Positions 31,722 to 39,552 of a DNA stretch of 48,861 nucleotides are shown piece by piece. The DNA is taken from the NCBI GenBank assembly GCA_934541115.1, contig CAKTDF010000017.1:1-48861 (forward strand), read 5' to 3'. A program made the position numbers and the translations under genes. The number at the start of each line of letters is the position of its first letter. Position 1 is the stretch's first letter. This DNA comes from an uncultured Eubacteriales bacterium (GTDB lineage: Bacteria; Bacillota; Clostridia; Oscillospirales; Acutalibacteraceae). The notes below the pieces were generated by a model. It was not told where the DNA came from, searched no databases, and was given only the letters and a program-made list of their open reading frames with translations.

Positions 31722-33422
31722 TTAAACGGGAACCTTGTCGCAGAGCTTGAGGAAATCGATCTTTTCCATTTTTGTACGCGGAAGAAGGTCAAGAATTTGG
31801 AACTTTCTCGGGCAGGCATAGCCTTCAATCTTCCTTTTGCAAAAGGCTTCGAGGTCTTCAATGACCTTTTCCTTGTCTGCGTTCGGGTCTGTGAGAGAGA
31901 CGCAAAGCTTGACGAGCGGCTTTCCTGTTTTGTCGTCATAGCCCTGAACGGCGCAGACTTCTTTGATGTAATCAAGACGCGAAACCTTTTCTTCAATCGT
32001 GGCCGGATAGATGTTGTAGCCGGCGATGATGATGATTCTCTTCTTCCTTCCGGAAAAGACGAGGTGGCCGTCTTCATCGAGGTAGCCCATGTCTCCGGTG
32101 CGGATCCAGTTCTTTCCGTTTTCGTCGGTATAAATTCCGGTTTCGGTGACGTCCTCGTCCGGAAGATAGCGGTTCATCATAATCGGGCCGGAGGTGACAA
32201 CTTCGCCGACTGTGCCCTGCGGCAGCTTGTTGCAGTCATCGTCCCAAATTTCAACGTCAACGCCGGGGAGAGGATAGCCGCAGGTGCTTTCCTTGTAGAA
32301 GCGAGCGCTGTTTGAGGTGCAGCCGGCGCACATTTCGGTGAGACCGTAACCTCTGCCGAGGCGGCCGGTGGCTCCGTGCTTTTTGAGCGTTTCATTGAAT
32401 TTTTCAACGAACTCAAGGCTGACAAGGTCTCCGCCGGCAAAGGCGTAGGCAATGTTTTTCAGTCCCTCGTTTTCAAAATTCGGCTGAGCCGCAAGGTTCT
32501 GATACATCTTGGGAACGCCGAGAACCTCAGTTACCTTGATTTTTCTGATGATCTCATTGACCTGAACGGGGTCGAACTTTGTGATGAGAACGGGTCTGTA
32601 TGCGTTGCAGACGGTGTAAATCATTGCGCCGCCGAGACCGAAAGCGTGGAAGCACGGCAGGGTGCAGATTGCATAGTCCTCTTCATAGTTATGCGTTTCG
32701 TCAATGAGGAAGTAGTCATATGAAAGGTTGTTGAAGGCGAAGGAGGAAAGAATGATGGTCTTGCTCTTTCCGGTGGTTCCGCCGCCGTGCATATAAACAG
32801 CGTCGTCCTTGCCGATGTTTATGAGCGTTTCAGGAACAGGATAATCGTTGCTCAGCGCGTCCTTGAAGCGGGTAACGGTCTGAAGATCCGGAACATGAGC
32901 GTTCTGCTTTTCGTTGTAAAGCGCATACTGGAGAGCCGTGCCGCTGCAATAATCGGAAAGCGAGCAGACAACGGTCGGATACTTTTCCATTACCGAAGCA
33001 AACGGAGCGCACATCACGTCAAGAACAAACAGCATTTTTGACTTTGTGTGTTCCATGATTCCCTGAAGAGCGTCCGGCGGAAGAAGGGGATGGACAAAGT
33101 TTGCAATGACGCCGAGCTTGTTGAGGGCGTAAAAAATTGTCAGCGCGTGGCCGCAGGTGGGAATAAAAACGGCGGCAACGTCGCCTTTTTTAAGCCCTTG
33201 ATGAGCCAAATAAGCCGAAAGCTTTTCAATGTCCGAAAGGAGCTTTTTCATCCCCGTTTCGGCGAGCTGGTCTGCAATCGGGGTGACGAAGGCGGTGTAA
33301 TCGTCTCCGATATCCTTAGAGATTCTGCCATAACACATTTTAAGGTATTCATAGCAGGATTCCTCCTTCGGCATATGCAGATAGTGTTTGTCGGGAACCT
33401 TATATTCGCTGTAACTTGCCAT
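31722..33422 (-). CDS. AMP-forming acyl-CoA synthetase/ligase (ANL superfamily)
   Basis: 566 residues. Adenylation motifs: phosphate loop H-G-G-G-T-T-G-K-S-K near 212-221, G-Y-G-L-T-E-M (motif A5) near 355, W-I-R-T-G-D-M-G-Y (A7) near 440, G-R-K-K-R-I-I-I-I-A-G-Y-N (A8) and the A10 lysine region P-R-T-K-M-E-K near 550. It activates a carboxylic acid to acyl-AMP and then normally acyl-CoA. The P-loop Gly-Gly-Gly is a little unusual compared with S-G-T-T-G. Substrate is not evident; medium or long-chain fatty acids or aromatic acids are possible. GGAGGAG precedes the ATG. It is divergent from a TetR gene across an operator-like palindrome, so regulation by that protein, perhaps with an acyl-CoA effector, is likely. 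Confidence 0.9.
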   Translation of the reverse strand: MASYSEYKVPDKHYLHMPKEESCYEYLKMCYGRISKDIGDDYTAFVTPIADQLAETGMKKLLSDIEKLSAYLAHQGLKKGDVAAVFIPTCGHALTIFYALNKLGVIANFVHPLLPPDALQGIMEHTKSKMLFVLDVMCAPFASVMEKYPTVVCSLSDYCSGTALQYALYNEKQNAHVPDLQTVTRFKDALSNDYPVPETLINIGKDDAVYMHGGGTTGKSKTIILSSFAFNNLSYDYFLIDETHNYEEDYAICTLPCFHAFGLGGAMIYTVCNAYRPVLITKFDPVQVNEIIRKIKVTEVLGVPKMYQNLAAQPNFENEGLKNIAYAFAGGDLVSLEFVEKFNETLKKHGATGRLGRGYGLTEMCAGCTSNSARFYKESTCGYPLPGVDVEIWDDDCNKLPQGTVGEVVTSGPIMMNRYLPDEDVTETGIYTDENGKNWIRTGDMGYLDEDGHLVFSGRKKRIIIIAGYNIYPATIEEKVSRLDYIKEVCAVQGYDDKTGKPLVKLCVSLTDPNADKEKVIEDLEAFCKRKIEGYACPRKFQILDLLPRTKMEKIDFLKLCDKVPV

Positions 33423-33453
33423 ATCGTGTGTCTCCTCCTTTAATATCTTTTGT

Positions 33454-33536
33454 TTGACACGGTGTAAAAATTGTGATAGAGTGTAATCATATCAACTTTT
33501 CGCTGTTGATTATATCACACTCAGGAACAGTGTCAA
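33454..33536. promoter_or_regulatory. Face-to-face promoters with an 18-bp operator-like dyad
   Basis: Leftward: TTGACA (33536-33531), 16 nt, TATAAT (33514-33509). Rightward: TTGACA (33454-33459), 17 nt, TAGAGT (33477-33482). Arms at 33479-33496 and 33505-33522 are an inverted repeat matching at 14 of 18 positions (GAGTGT...ATCAAC), and each arm covers one -10 box. A repressor bound here would block both promoters; they also fire toward each other over about 15 bp. Confidence 0.65.
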
Positions 33537-33631
33537 TTTACAATTCAAAACGTGGTGGAACAATTGTTACATTCTGTTTCGGTTTGTACCTTTAGTTCCT
33601 GAATTTTAAAATTTTTAATGAGGTGGAAAAA

Positions 33632-34231
33632 ATGGAGGAGCCAAAAAGATATAGCTGTGTGAAAAAAACAAAAAAGGCGTTTGAGGACGCCATTGCCCGG
33701 CTTGCAAGAGAAAAGCCTCTTAACAAGATTACCGTAAAGGAGATTTGTCACGAGGCTCAGTTGAGCCGCAACGCTTTTTATTTCCACTATAAAGACATTT
33801 TTGATTTGATTGAAGAAATTGAAAACCGAATGATCGGTGAGGTCGAGGGATATATTGACGAGTTCAGAGAAACGGGGTTCCCGAAAAATGTTCTTGCAAC
33901 AATAAAAAAAATGGTCGTCCTTTTTGCGCGCAACAAGGACGTTTCGCTCATGCTGCTTGATTCCGCCTTTTCGCCGACATTTGTTCCGCGTCTCGGAAAA
34001 CTGTTCAGCGATTTCAATTTTGAATATTATAAGGCGTACCACAAAACCGATTACCGCGCGAATTACGACCTGTTTTATTCCTTCATTTCCAACGGCTTTT
34101 ACGGAATGATAGGTGATTGGCTGCGAAGCGATGAGCCGATTGACGCTCAAAGGCTTGAAATGCTCAGCTATGTTTTGGTTAAGCGGCTGCTTGTGCTCGG
34201 CGATCCGGAGATTCAGTATGAGGTCAGATGA
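33632..34231 (+). CDS. TetR/AcrR family transcriptional regulator
   Basis: 199 residues. TetR-type DNA-binding domain in the first about 60 residues: A-F-E-D-A-I-A-R-L near 16-24 and I-T-V-K-E-I-C-H-E-A-Q-L-S-R-N-A-F-Y-F-H-Y near 35-55. The C-terminal helical ligand domain has several aromatic residues (F-N-F-E-Y-Y-K-A-Y). ATG 33632 is preferred (GAGGTGG at good spacing); a GTG at 33623 overlaps that ribosome site. It is divergent from the acyl-CoA synthetase gene, which it most probably represses, along with itself, through the dyad at 33479-33522. Confidence 0.9.
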   Translation: MEEPKRYSCVKKTKKAFEDAIARLAREKPLNKITVKEICHEAQLSRNAFYFHYKDIFDLIEEIENRMIGEVEGYIDEFRETGFPKNVLATIKKMVVLFARNKDVSLMLLDSAFSPTFVPRLGKLFSDFNFEYYKAYHKTDYRANYDLFYSFISNGFYGMIGDWLRSDEPIDAQRLEMLSYVLVKRLLVLGDPEIQYEVR

Positions 34232-34380
34232 TAGGTTAAGCTGATGAGAGTCGAACTCAATGCGCCTGAAAAAATTTTTTTCGGCACACGGTATTGTCTG
34301 CAATTTCTTATGCAACGTTGACTAAAATACTTTCCGTCGGTGTTTACATTCTTGATTTATCAGCGTTTTTCTAAAGACTG

Positions 34381-34409
34381 TTGACAGCGGTTTTTACCTG
34401 TGATATACT
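34381..34409 (+). promoter_or_regulatory. Strong promoter of the SCIFF peptide gene
   Basis: Perfect TTGACA (34381-34386), 17 nt, TATACT (34404-34409), 33 nt before the start codon. The 34232-34380 stretch to the left shows only a T/A-rich dyad near 34268-34296. Confidence 0.8.
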
Positions 34410-34442
34410 ATTGTAGGACAATTTACTTGGAGGTAAAGGAAA

Positions 34443-34592
34443 ATGAAACACATTAAGACTGTTGAAACCCGCAATCTTTGCGAAAGCGCCAAGAACGGCG
34501 GCTGCGGCGAATGCCAGACTTCCTGCCAGTCAGCCTGCAAAACCAGCTGCGGTATTGCTAACCAGGCTTGCGAAAACAAAGAGAGCAAATAA
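34443..34592 (+). CDS. scfA: SCIFF ranthipeptide/sactipeptide precursor
   Basis: 49 residues, too short to stand out among open frames but unmistakable: M-K-H-I-K-T start, G-G-C-G-E-C-Q-T-S-C-Q-S-A-C-K-T-S-C core. Cysteines are at 13, 21, 24, 28, 32, 36 and 43; the last six form the six-cysteines-in-forty-five pattern, and C13 is additional. The peptide is a ribosomally made substrate for the radical SAM maturase encoded downstream, which forms Cys thioether links. At position 37, where the characterised relative CteA has the cross-linked Thr after C36 (as I recall), this peptide has Gly; T34 and S35 remain. GGAGGT lies 9 nt before the ATG. It has a strong promoter ahead and a hairpin terminator between it and the maturase gene. 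Confidence 0.93.
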   Translation: MKHIKTVETRNLCESAKNGGCGECQTSCQSACKTSCGIANQACENKESK

Positions 34593-34637
34593 TAGGGACT
34601 GCCGCACTTGCGCAGACCTAAAGTAAATTTTAAGAGG

Positions 34638-34700
34638 AAAGCTATAATTCACGGGCAGCGGTTTAAGTTGGGCTTAGCGTGACTTATAGCTTTTGCTTTT
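34638..34700 (+). terminator. Hairpin between SCIFF peptide and maturase genes
   Basis: AAAGCTATAA (34638-34647) pairs with TTATAGCTTT (34684-34693), extended inward by TCACG/CGTGA across a one-base bulge, then TTGCTTTT. No clear promoter lies between it and scfB, so partial read-through would set a high peptide-to-enzyme ratio. Confidence 0.75.
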
Positions 34701-34806
34701 ATATCAGTAAATAATAATCGCACAGTGTAACGCGGCGGCACCATACAGTCTGTTTTGAGTATGAGTTGACCGTCGTTCATGTATTAGAAAGGTATTGTGA
34801 AAATTC

Positions 34807-36192
34807 ATGATTCATCAGTATAAACTGCTCGGCTATAACGTTGTGCTTGATGTCTGCTCCGGCTCGGTTCATGTTGTTGATGACGTTGCTTATGACATAA
34901 TCGCCATTTTTGAAGAACACGACCGCAGCTTTGTTCTCAGCTCGATTGCAGAAAAATATAAGAACAATGCAGATGTCACAAAAGAGGATATTGACGAATG
35001 CTACGACCAGGTGCTCGAACTCAAAAACGCCGGAAAGCTGTTTACAAAAGATTGCTTTGAACCGATGGCAGGTGAGCTTAAAGCGCGAACCTCCGGCGTT
35101 ATCAAAGCGCTTTGTCTGCATATTGCTCATACCTGCAATCTCAATTGTTCATATTGCTTTGCGTCACAGGGTAAGTATCATGGTGACCGCGCCCTCATGA
35201 GCTTTGAGGTCGGAAAAAGAGCGCTCGATTTTCTTGTGGAAAATTCCGGAACGCGCCGAAATCTTGAAGTCGATTTTTTTGGCGGCGAACCTCTCATGAA
35301 TTTTGACGTTGTCAAAAGGCTTGTTGAGTACGCAAGAAGCATTGAAAAAGAAAAGGGCAAAAACTTCCGCTTTACTCTCACAACCAACGGCGTCCTTATT
35401 GACGATGACGTTATAGACTTTGCAGACAAAGATATGAGCAATGTTGTTCTTTCGCTCGACGGCAGAAAAGAGGTTCACGACCGCTACCGCGTTGATTACG
35501 CCGGAAACGGCAGTTGGGAAAAAATTGTTCCCAAGTTCCAAAAATTCGTCAAAGCCCGCGGGGGAAAGAACTACTACATGCGCGGAACCTTTACGCACGC
35601 AAACCCCGATTTTCTTGAGGATATCAAAACCATGCTCGACCTTGGCTTTTCCGAGCTTTCAATGGAGCCGGTCGTTGCCGCAGCCGACGATCCGTCAGCT
35701 CTCACCGAGGAAGACAAACCCATTGTTATGAAGCAGTATGAAGATCTTGCAAAGCTCATGCTTGAACGCGACAAAAAAGGAAAGCCTTTCACATTCTATC
35801 ACTATATGCTCGATCTTAAAGGCGGTCCGTGTATCTATAAACGCATATCCGGCTGCGGTTCGGGAACAGAATATATGGCAGTCACTCCGTGGGGCGATCT
35901 TTATCCGTGTCATCAGTTCGTCGGCGAAGATAAATTCAAGCTCGGAGACATTTGGAACGGCGTTGTCAACACAGAAATACAAAATGAGTTTGCTTGCTGC
36001 AATGTTTACGCCAGAGAAGAATGCCGCTCCTGCTGGGCAAAGCTCTATTGCTCGGGCGGCTGCGCCGCAAATGCGTACCACTCAACAGGCTCTGTCAAGG
36101 GCGTATACAAGTATGGCTGCGACCTTTTCAAAAAGCGTATGGAATGCGCAATTGCGCTCGCAGTCGCTCGCGAATTCGGTGACGAAGAATGA
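34807..36192 (+). CDS. scfB: Thioether cross-link-forming SCIFF peptide maturase (radical SAM/SPASM)
   Basis: 461 residues. An N-terminal peptide-recognition (RRE-like) region of about 90 residues opens with M-I-H-Q-Y-K-L-L-G-Y-N, the usual SCIFF maturase start. The radical SAM cluster motif is C110-N-L-N-C114-S-Y-C117. F-F-G-G-E-P-L-M near 157 follows it. The SPASM region has two auxiliary-cluster cysteine sets (G-P-C-I-Y-K-R-I-S-G-C-G and Y-P-C-H-Q-F; then C-R-S-C-W-A-K-L-Y-C-S-G-G-C and Y-G-C-D). It uses S-adenosylmethionine to join Cys sulfur to a carbon in the scfA product. The next gene starts inside its stop codon (ATGA), linking a decarboxylase-like enzyme to the system. The ribosome site AAAGG is 14 nt upstream, which is weak. 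Confidence 0.96.
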   Translation: MIHQYKLLGYNVVLDVCSGSVHVVDDVAYDIIAIFEEHDRSFVLSSIAEKYKNNADVTKEDIDECYDQVLELKNAGKLFTKDCFEPMAGELKARTSGVIKALCLHIAHTCNLNCSYCFASQGKYHGDRALMSFEVGKRALDFLVENSGTRRNLEVDFFGGEPLMNFDVVKRLVEYARSIEKEKGKNFRFTLTTNGVLIDDDVIDFADKDMSNVVLSLDGRKEVHDRYRVDYAGNGSWEKIVPKFQKFVKARGGKNYYMRGTFTHANPDFLEDIKTMLDLGFSELSMEPVVAAADDPSALTEEDKPIVMKQYEDLAKLMLERDKKGKPFTFYHYMLDLKGGPCIYKRISGCGSGTEYMAVTPWGDLYPCHQFVGEDKFKLGDIWNGVVNTEIQNEFACCNVYAREECRSCWAKLYCSGGCAANAYHSTGSVKGVYKYGCDLFKKRMECAIALAVAREFGDEE

Positions 36193-37517
36193 AAACGCCG
36201 ATTTGCGGTTTTGTAGAAGAATATGCCGAAAAAGGTCCTGCAAGGCTCCATATGCCCGGTCACAAAGGAAAATCCTTTCTCGGCTTTGAAAAGTATGATA
36301 TAACCGAAATTGACGGAGCCGACGAGCTGTTCTTCGCCGATGGCATAATCAGAGAAAGCGAGGAAAACGCGAGTGACCTTTTCTCTTCAAAAACGTTTTA
36401 CTCCGCGGGCGGCTCAACGCTCTGCATTCAGGCAATGCTCCACCTTGCCGCACTTTATGCCTTTTCAAAGGGAGAAGTTCCTCGCATTCTTGCCGCAAGG
36501 AACGCGCACAAGTCCTTTGTCAATGCCTGCGCATTGCTGGGTATTGAAATAAAATGGCTTTTTCCCGAAAATAAAAGTTCATATCACTCCTGCCCCGTTT
36601 CGGCAGAAAATGTGAACGCTGCACTCAAAAAGAGCAGCTTCACCGCCGTATACCTCACAAGTCCGGACTACCTCGGGAACATTCAAGACATAAAGGGCAT
36701 TTCAAACATATGCAAAAAAAACAACGTTTTGCTCATAGTTGACAATGCCCACGGAGCGTACCTCAAATTTATGCCTTGCTCCCTCCACCCTATTGACTCG
36801 GGCGCTGACCTTTGCTGCGATTCGGCTCACAAAACGCTCCCTGTTCTTACCGGCGGAGCATATCTGCATATCGGAAAAGACGCGCCGGATATATTCTTTG
36901 AAAGGGCACGGTCATCGCTCTCTCTTTTCGGCTCGAGCAGTCCGTCATATCTCATTTTGCAGTCGCTTGACAATGCAAACGCCCTGCTTGAAGATTTCAA
37001 AGAAAAGCTTTGCTCTTTTATACCGAAGACAGAAAAGCTCAAAGCAGAGCTTTGTTCCAACGGCTTTGAAATATGCGGCAGTGAACCGCTTAAACTCACC
37101 CTTCTTCCGAAATCTTTTGGCTATACCGGTAAAGAGCTTGCCTCAAAATTAGAAATGGACGGAATATATCCGGAATTTTATGACCCCGATTTTACGGTGC
37201 TGATGCTTTCGCCGTATAACAGCGTGAAAGAGCTCAAAAAACTTGAAGAATCGCTATTATCTGTTCAAAGGAGAACACCTATTTCTTTTTCTGCCCCCCC
37301 CATTCCGGAGCCTGAGAAAATAATGACGCCGCGCGAAGCAATTTTTAAAAACAGCACGGTTCTTCCGGCAGACGAATGTCTCGGCAGAATTTGCGCACAG
37401 GCAGCCATAAGCTGCCCGCCTGCAATACCGCTCGTTGTTTGCGGAGAAAAAATTGACAAAACTGTTCTCGAAAACTTCCGCTATTATGACATTGACAGCT
37501 GCGCCGTTGTGGTGTAG
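36189..37517 (+). CDS. Orn/Lys/Arg decarboxylase-family PLP enzyme
   Basis: 442 residues. Fold-type I PLP enzyme: F-Y-S-A-G-G-S-T near 70-77, V-D-N-A-H-G-A-Y near 178-185, and the PLP lysine in D-S-A-H-K-T-L-P near 206-213, then G-G-A-Y-L. The N-terminal M-P-G-H-K-G near 22-27 matches the start of the short Firmicute Orn/Lys/Arg decarboxylases (YaaO/SpeA type). These lack the N-terminal wing domain and are usually about 480 residues. Substrate may be arginine, lysine or ornithine, with polyamine synthesis as the usual role. It overlaps scfB by 4 nt. That coupling is probably an operon accident common in Clostridia, but a role on the SCIFF product cannot be excluded. Confidence 0.87.
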   Translation: MKTPICGFVEEYAEKGPARLHMPGHKGKSFLGFEKYDITEIDGADELFFADGIIRESEENASDLFSSKTFYSAGGSTLCIQAMLHLAALYAFSKGEVPRILAARNAHKSFVNACALLGIEIKWLFPENKSSYHSCPVSAENVNAALKKSSFTAVYLTSPDYLGNIQDIKGISNICKKNNVLLIVDNAHGAYLKFMPCSLHPIDSGADLCCDSAHKTLPVLTGGAYLHIGKDAPDIFFERARSSLSLFGSSSPSYLILQSLDNANALLEDFKEKLCSFIPKTEKLKAELCSNGFEICGSEPLKLTLLPKSFGYTGKELASKLEMDGIYPEFYDPDFTVLMLSPYNSVKELKKLEESLLSVQRRTPISFSAPPIPEPEKIMTPREAIFKNSTVLPADECLGRICAQAAISCPPAIPLVVCGEKIDKTVLENFRYYDIDSCAVVV

Positions 37518-37574
37518 TATAATTTTGGCAACATGAGTTGCCTTGGAACAAAACAAAATTAAAAGGAGATTTTT

Positions 37575-37613
37575 TTGAGAAATTCAATTATTACAACGGA
37601 TAGTGTGCGCTGA
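37575..37613 (+). CDS. Possible 12-residue leader peptide before the RNHCP gene
   Basis: AAAAGGAG (37561-37568) sits 6 nt before TTG 37575, which opens a 12-codon frame (M-R-N-S-I-I-T-T-D-S-V-R) ending at 37613, just before a GC-rich hairpin. It could be an attenuation-type leader; the amino-acid content gives no strong sensing clue. Confidence 0.35.
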   Translation: MRNSIITTDSVR

Positions 37614-37614
37614 C

Positions 37615-37653
37615 CGGGAGGTCGGCAAATAACATTACCCGCCGTTCCTCCCG
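37615..37653 (+). promoter_or_regulatory. GC-rich leader hairpin before the RNHCP gene
   Basis: CGGGAGG-T-CGGC (37615-37626) pairs with GCCG-TT-CCTCCCG (37641-37653). It begins two bases after the possible leader-peptide stop and ends 18 nt before the RNHCP ribosome site, a layout seen in attenuators. It carries a weak T-run (ATTTTTCC). Confidence 0.5.
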
Positions 37654-37681
37654 AAATGCGATATTTTTCCGGAGGATCAAC

Positions 37682-38107
37682 ATGAATCGCGAAAACAAAC
37701 GAAAACAATTTGAAAAAGGTTATTACAAAACTCACGCTTGTAACGATGTTTTCACCTGCAAGGTCTGCGGAAGGCTCGTTACACCGGAAAACGCCGGCAG
37801 CAATCACCGCAACCACTGCCCAAACTGCCTTTCGAGTCTCCACGTTGACAACGAGCCCGGAGACAGAGAAGCAAATTGCGGAGGAATCATGGAACCGGTT
37901 GCCGTTTGGGTCAGAGGAAAGGGCGAGTGGGCAATTGTTCACCGCTGCCGCCGTTGCGGAAAACTTTCTTCAAACCGCGTTGCAGCTGACGACAATCCGA
38001 TGAAGCTGATGAGCATTGCTATGCGCCCGCTCGCCTCTCCACCGTTTCCTATTGAACGCATTGAGGAAATGACGGCTCTTATGGGCGGTGCAGGAAGTCT
38101 CAAATAA
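37682..38107 (+). CDS. RNHCP-domain zinc protein
   Basis: 141 residues. Two zinc-binding pairs in the N-terminal half (C26-x-x-C29 and C46-x-x-C49), with the diagnostic R-N-H-C-P at 43-47, and a second set C-R-R-C in H-R-C-R-R-C-G-K-L near 88-96. The RNHCP family is small, cytoplasmic and of unknown function, probably nucleic-acid or ribosome associated by its basic zinc-finger style. GGAGGA is 7 nt before the ATG. The leader hairpin and possible leader peptide ahead suggest its expression is controlled separately from the SCIFF/decarboxylase genes. Confidence 0.88.
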   Translation: MNRENKRKQFEKGYYKTHACNDVFTCKVCGRLVTPENAGSNHRNHCPNCLSSLHVDNEPGDREANCGGIMEPVAVWVRGKGEWAIVHRCRRCGKLSSNRVAADDNPMKLMSIAMRPLASPPFPIERIEEMTALMGGAGSLK

Positions 38108-38120
38108 CCGCTACAGAACA

Positions 38121-38165
38121 AAGCTTCGGCGGCATCGGCGCAAAAAGCACCGTATGCCGCCGCTT
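38121..38165 (+). terminator. Hairpin after the RNHCP gene
   Basis: CGGCGGCAT (38127-38135) pairs with ATGCCGCCG (38154-38162), with AAGC/GCTT outside. No T-run follows, so it may be a processing or stabilising stem rather than a terminator. Confidence 0.4.
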
Positions 38166-38193
38166 GTCAAAAACGGAAGGAGCGTTATTCAAT

Positions 38194-39306
38194 ATGGACA
38201 GAATCAAAAAGAACTTCGGCTTTGGCTTTATGCGTCTGCCGATGAACGGCAATGAGGTTGACATTCCACAGACAAATCGCATGGTCGATTCCTTTTTAAC
38301 CGCCGGATTCAATTATTTTGATACCGCTCACGGCTATATCCAGGAAAAAAGTGAACTTGCAATCAAAGAATGTCTGACGAGCAGGTATCCTCGCGACAGC
38401 TACGTTCTGACAGACAAGCTGACGGCTAACTACTTCAAATCCGAGTCGGATATCCGCCCGTTTTTTGAAAGCCAGCTCACCGCCTGCGGAGTGGATTATT
38501 TTGATTTTTATCTCATGCATGCTCAAGGCGAGGGAAACTATCCTCACTACAAAAAATGTCACGCTTATGAAACAGCCTTTGAGCTCAAAAAAGAGGGCAA
38601 GATTCGCCATGTCGGCATTTCATTCCATGACAGAGCGGATTTTCTTGAACAAATTCTGACCGAGTACCCGGAGATCGAAGTCGTTCAGATTCAATTCAAC
38701 TACGCCGATTATAACGACCCTGCGGTGCAGGCACGCAAGTGCTATGAGGTCTGCCGCAAGTTTGACAAACCGGTCATCGTTATGGAACCGGTAAAAGGCG
38801 GCAATCTTGTTAATCTTTCCGAAGACGCCCAAGCTGTTCTGGACAGTCTTCACGGCCAAAGCGCCGCGAGCTATGCTCTGCGTTTTGCTGCTGGCTTCCC
38901 CGGCATAATGACCGTGCTTTCGGGCATGAGCAGCATAGAGCAGATGGAAGATAACATTTCCTTTATGAAAGACTTTCAGCCGCTTAATGAAACGGAGCTT
39001 GCCGCTGTTGAAAAGGTTCAGAAAATTATCAAGAGTAAGCATCTTATCCCCTGCACTGCCTGCCGGTACTGCACAGACGGCTGCCCAAAGCACATTTCAA
39101 TTCCGAATTTGTTTGCCACGATGAACACCAAGAAGATTTATAACGACTGGAACGCCGATCATTATTATAACTTTGTTCACACAAGCAAGGGCAGAAAAGC
39201 CTCAGATTGCATCAAGTGCGGAAAATGCGAAAAGGTCTGTCCGCAGCATTTGCCTATCCGCAAGCTGCTTGAAGATGTTGCTGTCGAATTTGAAAAGAAG
39301 CAATAA
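38194..39306 (+). CDS. Aldo/keto reductase with C-terminal 4Fe-4S ferredoxin-like domain
   Basis: 370 residues. An N-terminal TIM barrel of the AKR type carries the catalytic tetrad region F-D-T-A-H-G-Y near 47-53 (Asp, with Tyr in G-Y), T-D-K-L near 75 and L-M-H-A near 108. The C-terminal part has two cysteine clusters, C-T-A-C-R-Y-C-T-D-G-C-P near 288-299 and C-I-K-C-G-K-C-E-K-V-C-P near 336-347, for two 4Fe-4S clusters. This fused type is common in anaerobes; the electron acceptor or donor is probably ferredoxin-like, the substrate unknown. ATG 38194 follows GGAAGGAG; the upstream ATG-less extension is not used. A strong terminator follows. Confidence 0.92.
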   Translation: MDRIKKNFGFGFMRLPMNGNEVDIPQTNRMVDSFLTAGFNYFDTAHGYIQEKSELAIKECLTSRYPRDSYVLTDKLTANYFKSESDIRPFFESQLTACGVDYFDFYLMHAQGEGNYPHYKKCHAYETAFELKKEGKIRHVGISFHDRADFLEQILTEYPEIEVVQIQFNYADYNDPAVQARKCYEVCRKFDKPVIVMEPVKGGNLVNLSEDAQAVLDSLHGQSAASYALRFAAGFPGIMTVLSGMSSIEQMEDNISFMKDFQPLNETELAAVEKVQKIIKSKHLIPCTACRYCTDGCPKHISIPNLFATMNTKKIYNDWNADHYYNFVHTSKGRKASDCIKCGKCEKVCPQHLPIRKLLEDVAVEFEKKQ

Positions 39307-39318
39307 GTCAAATTGAAC

Positions 39319-39376
39319 AAAAAGCGAAACCGTGATCCTCCCCCATCGGCAGGTGATCTTGGTTTTGCTTTTTCTT
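39319..39376 (+). terminator. Terminator of the aldo/keto reductase gene
   Basis: An 18-19 bp stem with three or four mismatches (39319-39337 with 39355-39373), with A-run before and T-run after. Confidence 0.8.
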
Positions 39377-39384
39377 CTGCGTTT

Positions 39385-39552
39385 TTATTTTACTTTTATG
39401 CCAAACGGTGCAAGGGCAAGCCTTGCGATTTTGAAGTGCTGCTTTTCGAACGGAACGCCGATAATTGTGCAGCAAAGAATCAATCCGAAAACAAAGCAGT
39501 CAATCGCCATAGGGACTCCGGTAAACACTATCCATAATATGTTGCCAAGTTT
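39385..39552 (-). pseudogene. Remnant of a yccF-type membrane protein gene (second half only)
   Basis: The minus strand encodes K-L-G-N-I-L-W-I-V-F-T-G, then C-C-T-I-I-G-V-P-F, K-Q-H-F-K-I-A-R-L-A-L and A-P-F-G before a stop (39385). This matches the second YccF repeat of the usual about 120-residue Firmicute protein. The first repeat and a start codon are missing: the frame opens right after a stop at 39583-39585 with no ATG, GTG or TTG before the homology. A terminator hairpin (39605-39637) occupies the place of the missing half. The conserved residues are intact, so the deletion looks recent. A truncated gene using a non-standard start is the alternative. Confidence 0.7.

Noticed and set aside
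34240..34300. tRNA-like text (agtcgaactc) before the SCIFF promoter
   Set aside because: No acceptor stem, no D- or anticodon arms and no CCA-compatible end could be built.
33545..34315. Long leftward open frame (256 codons) opposite the TetR gene
   Set aside because: No ribosome site, no recognisable protein motif, and a clear TetR domain on the other strand.
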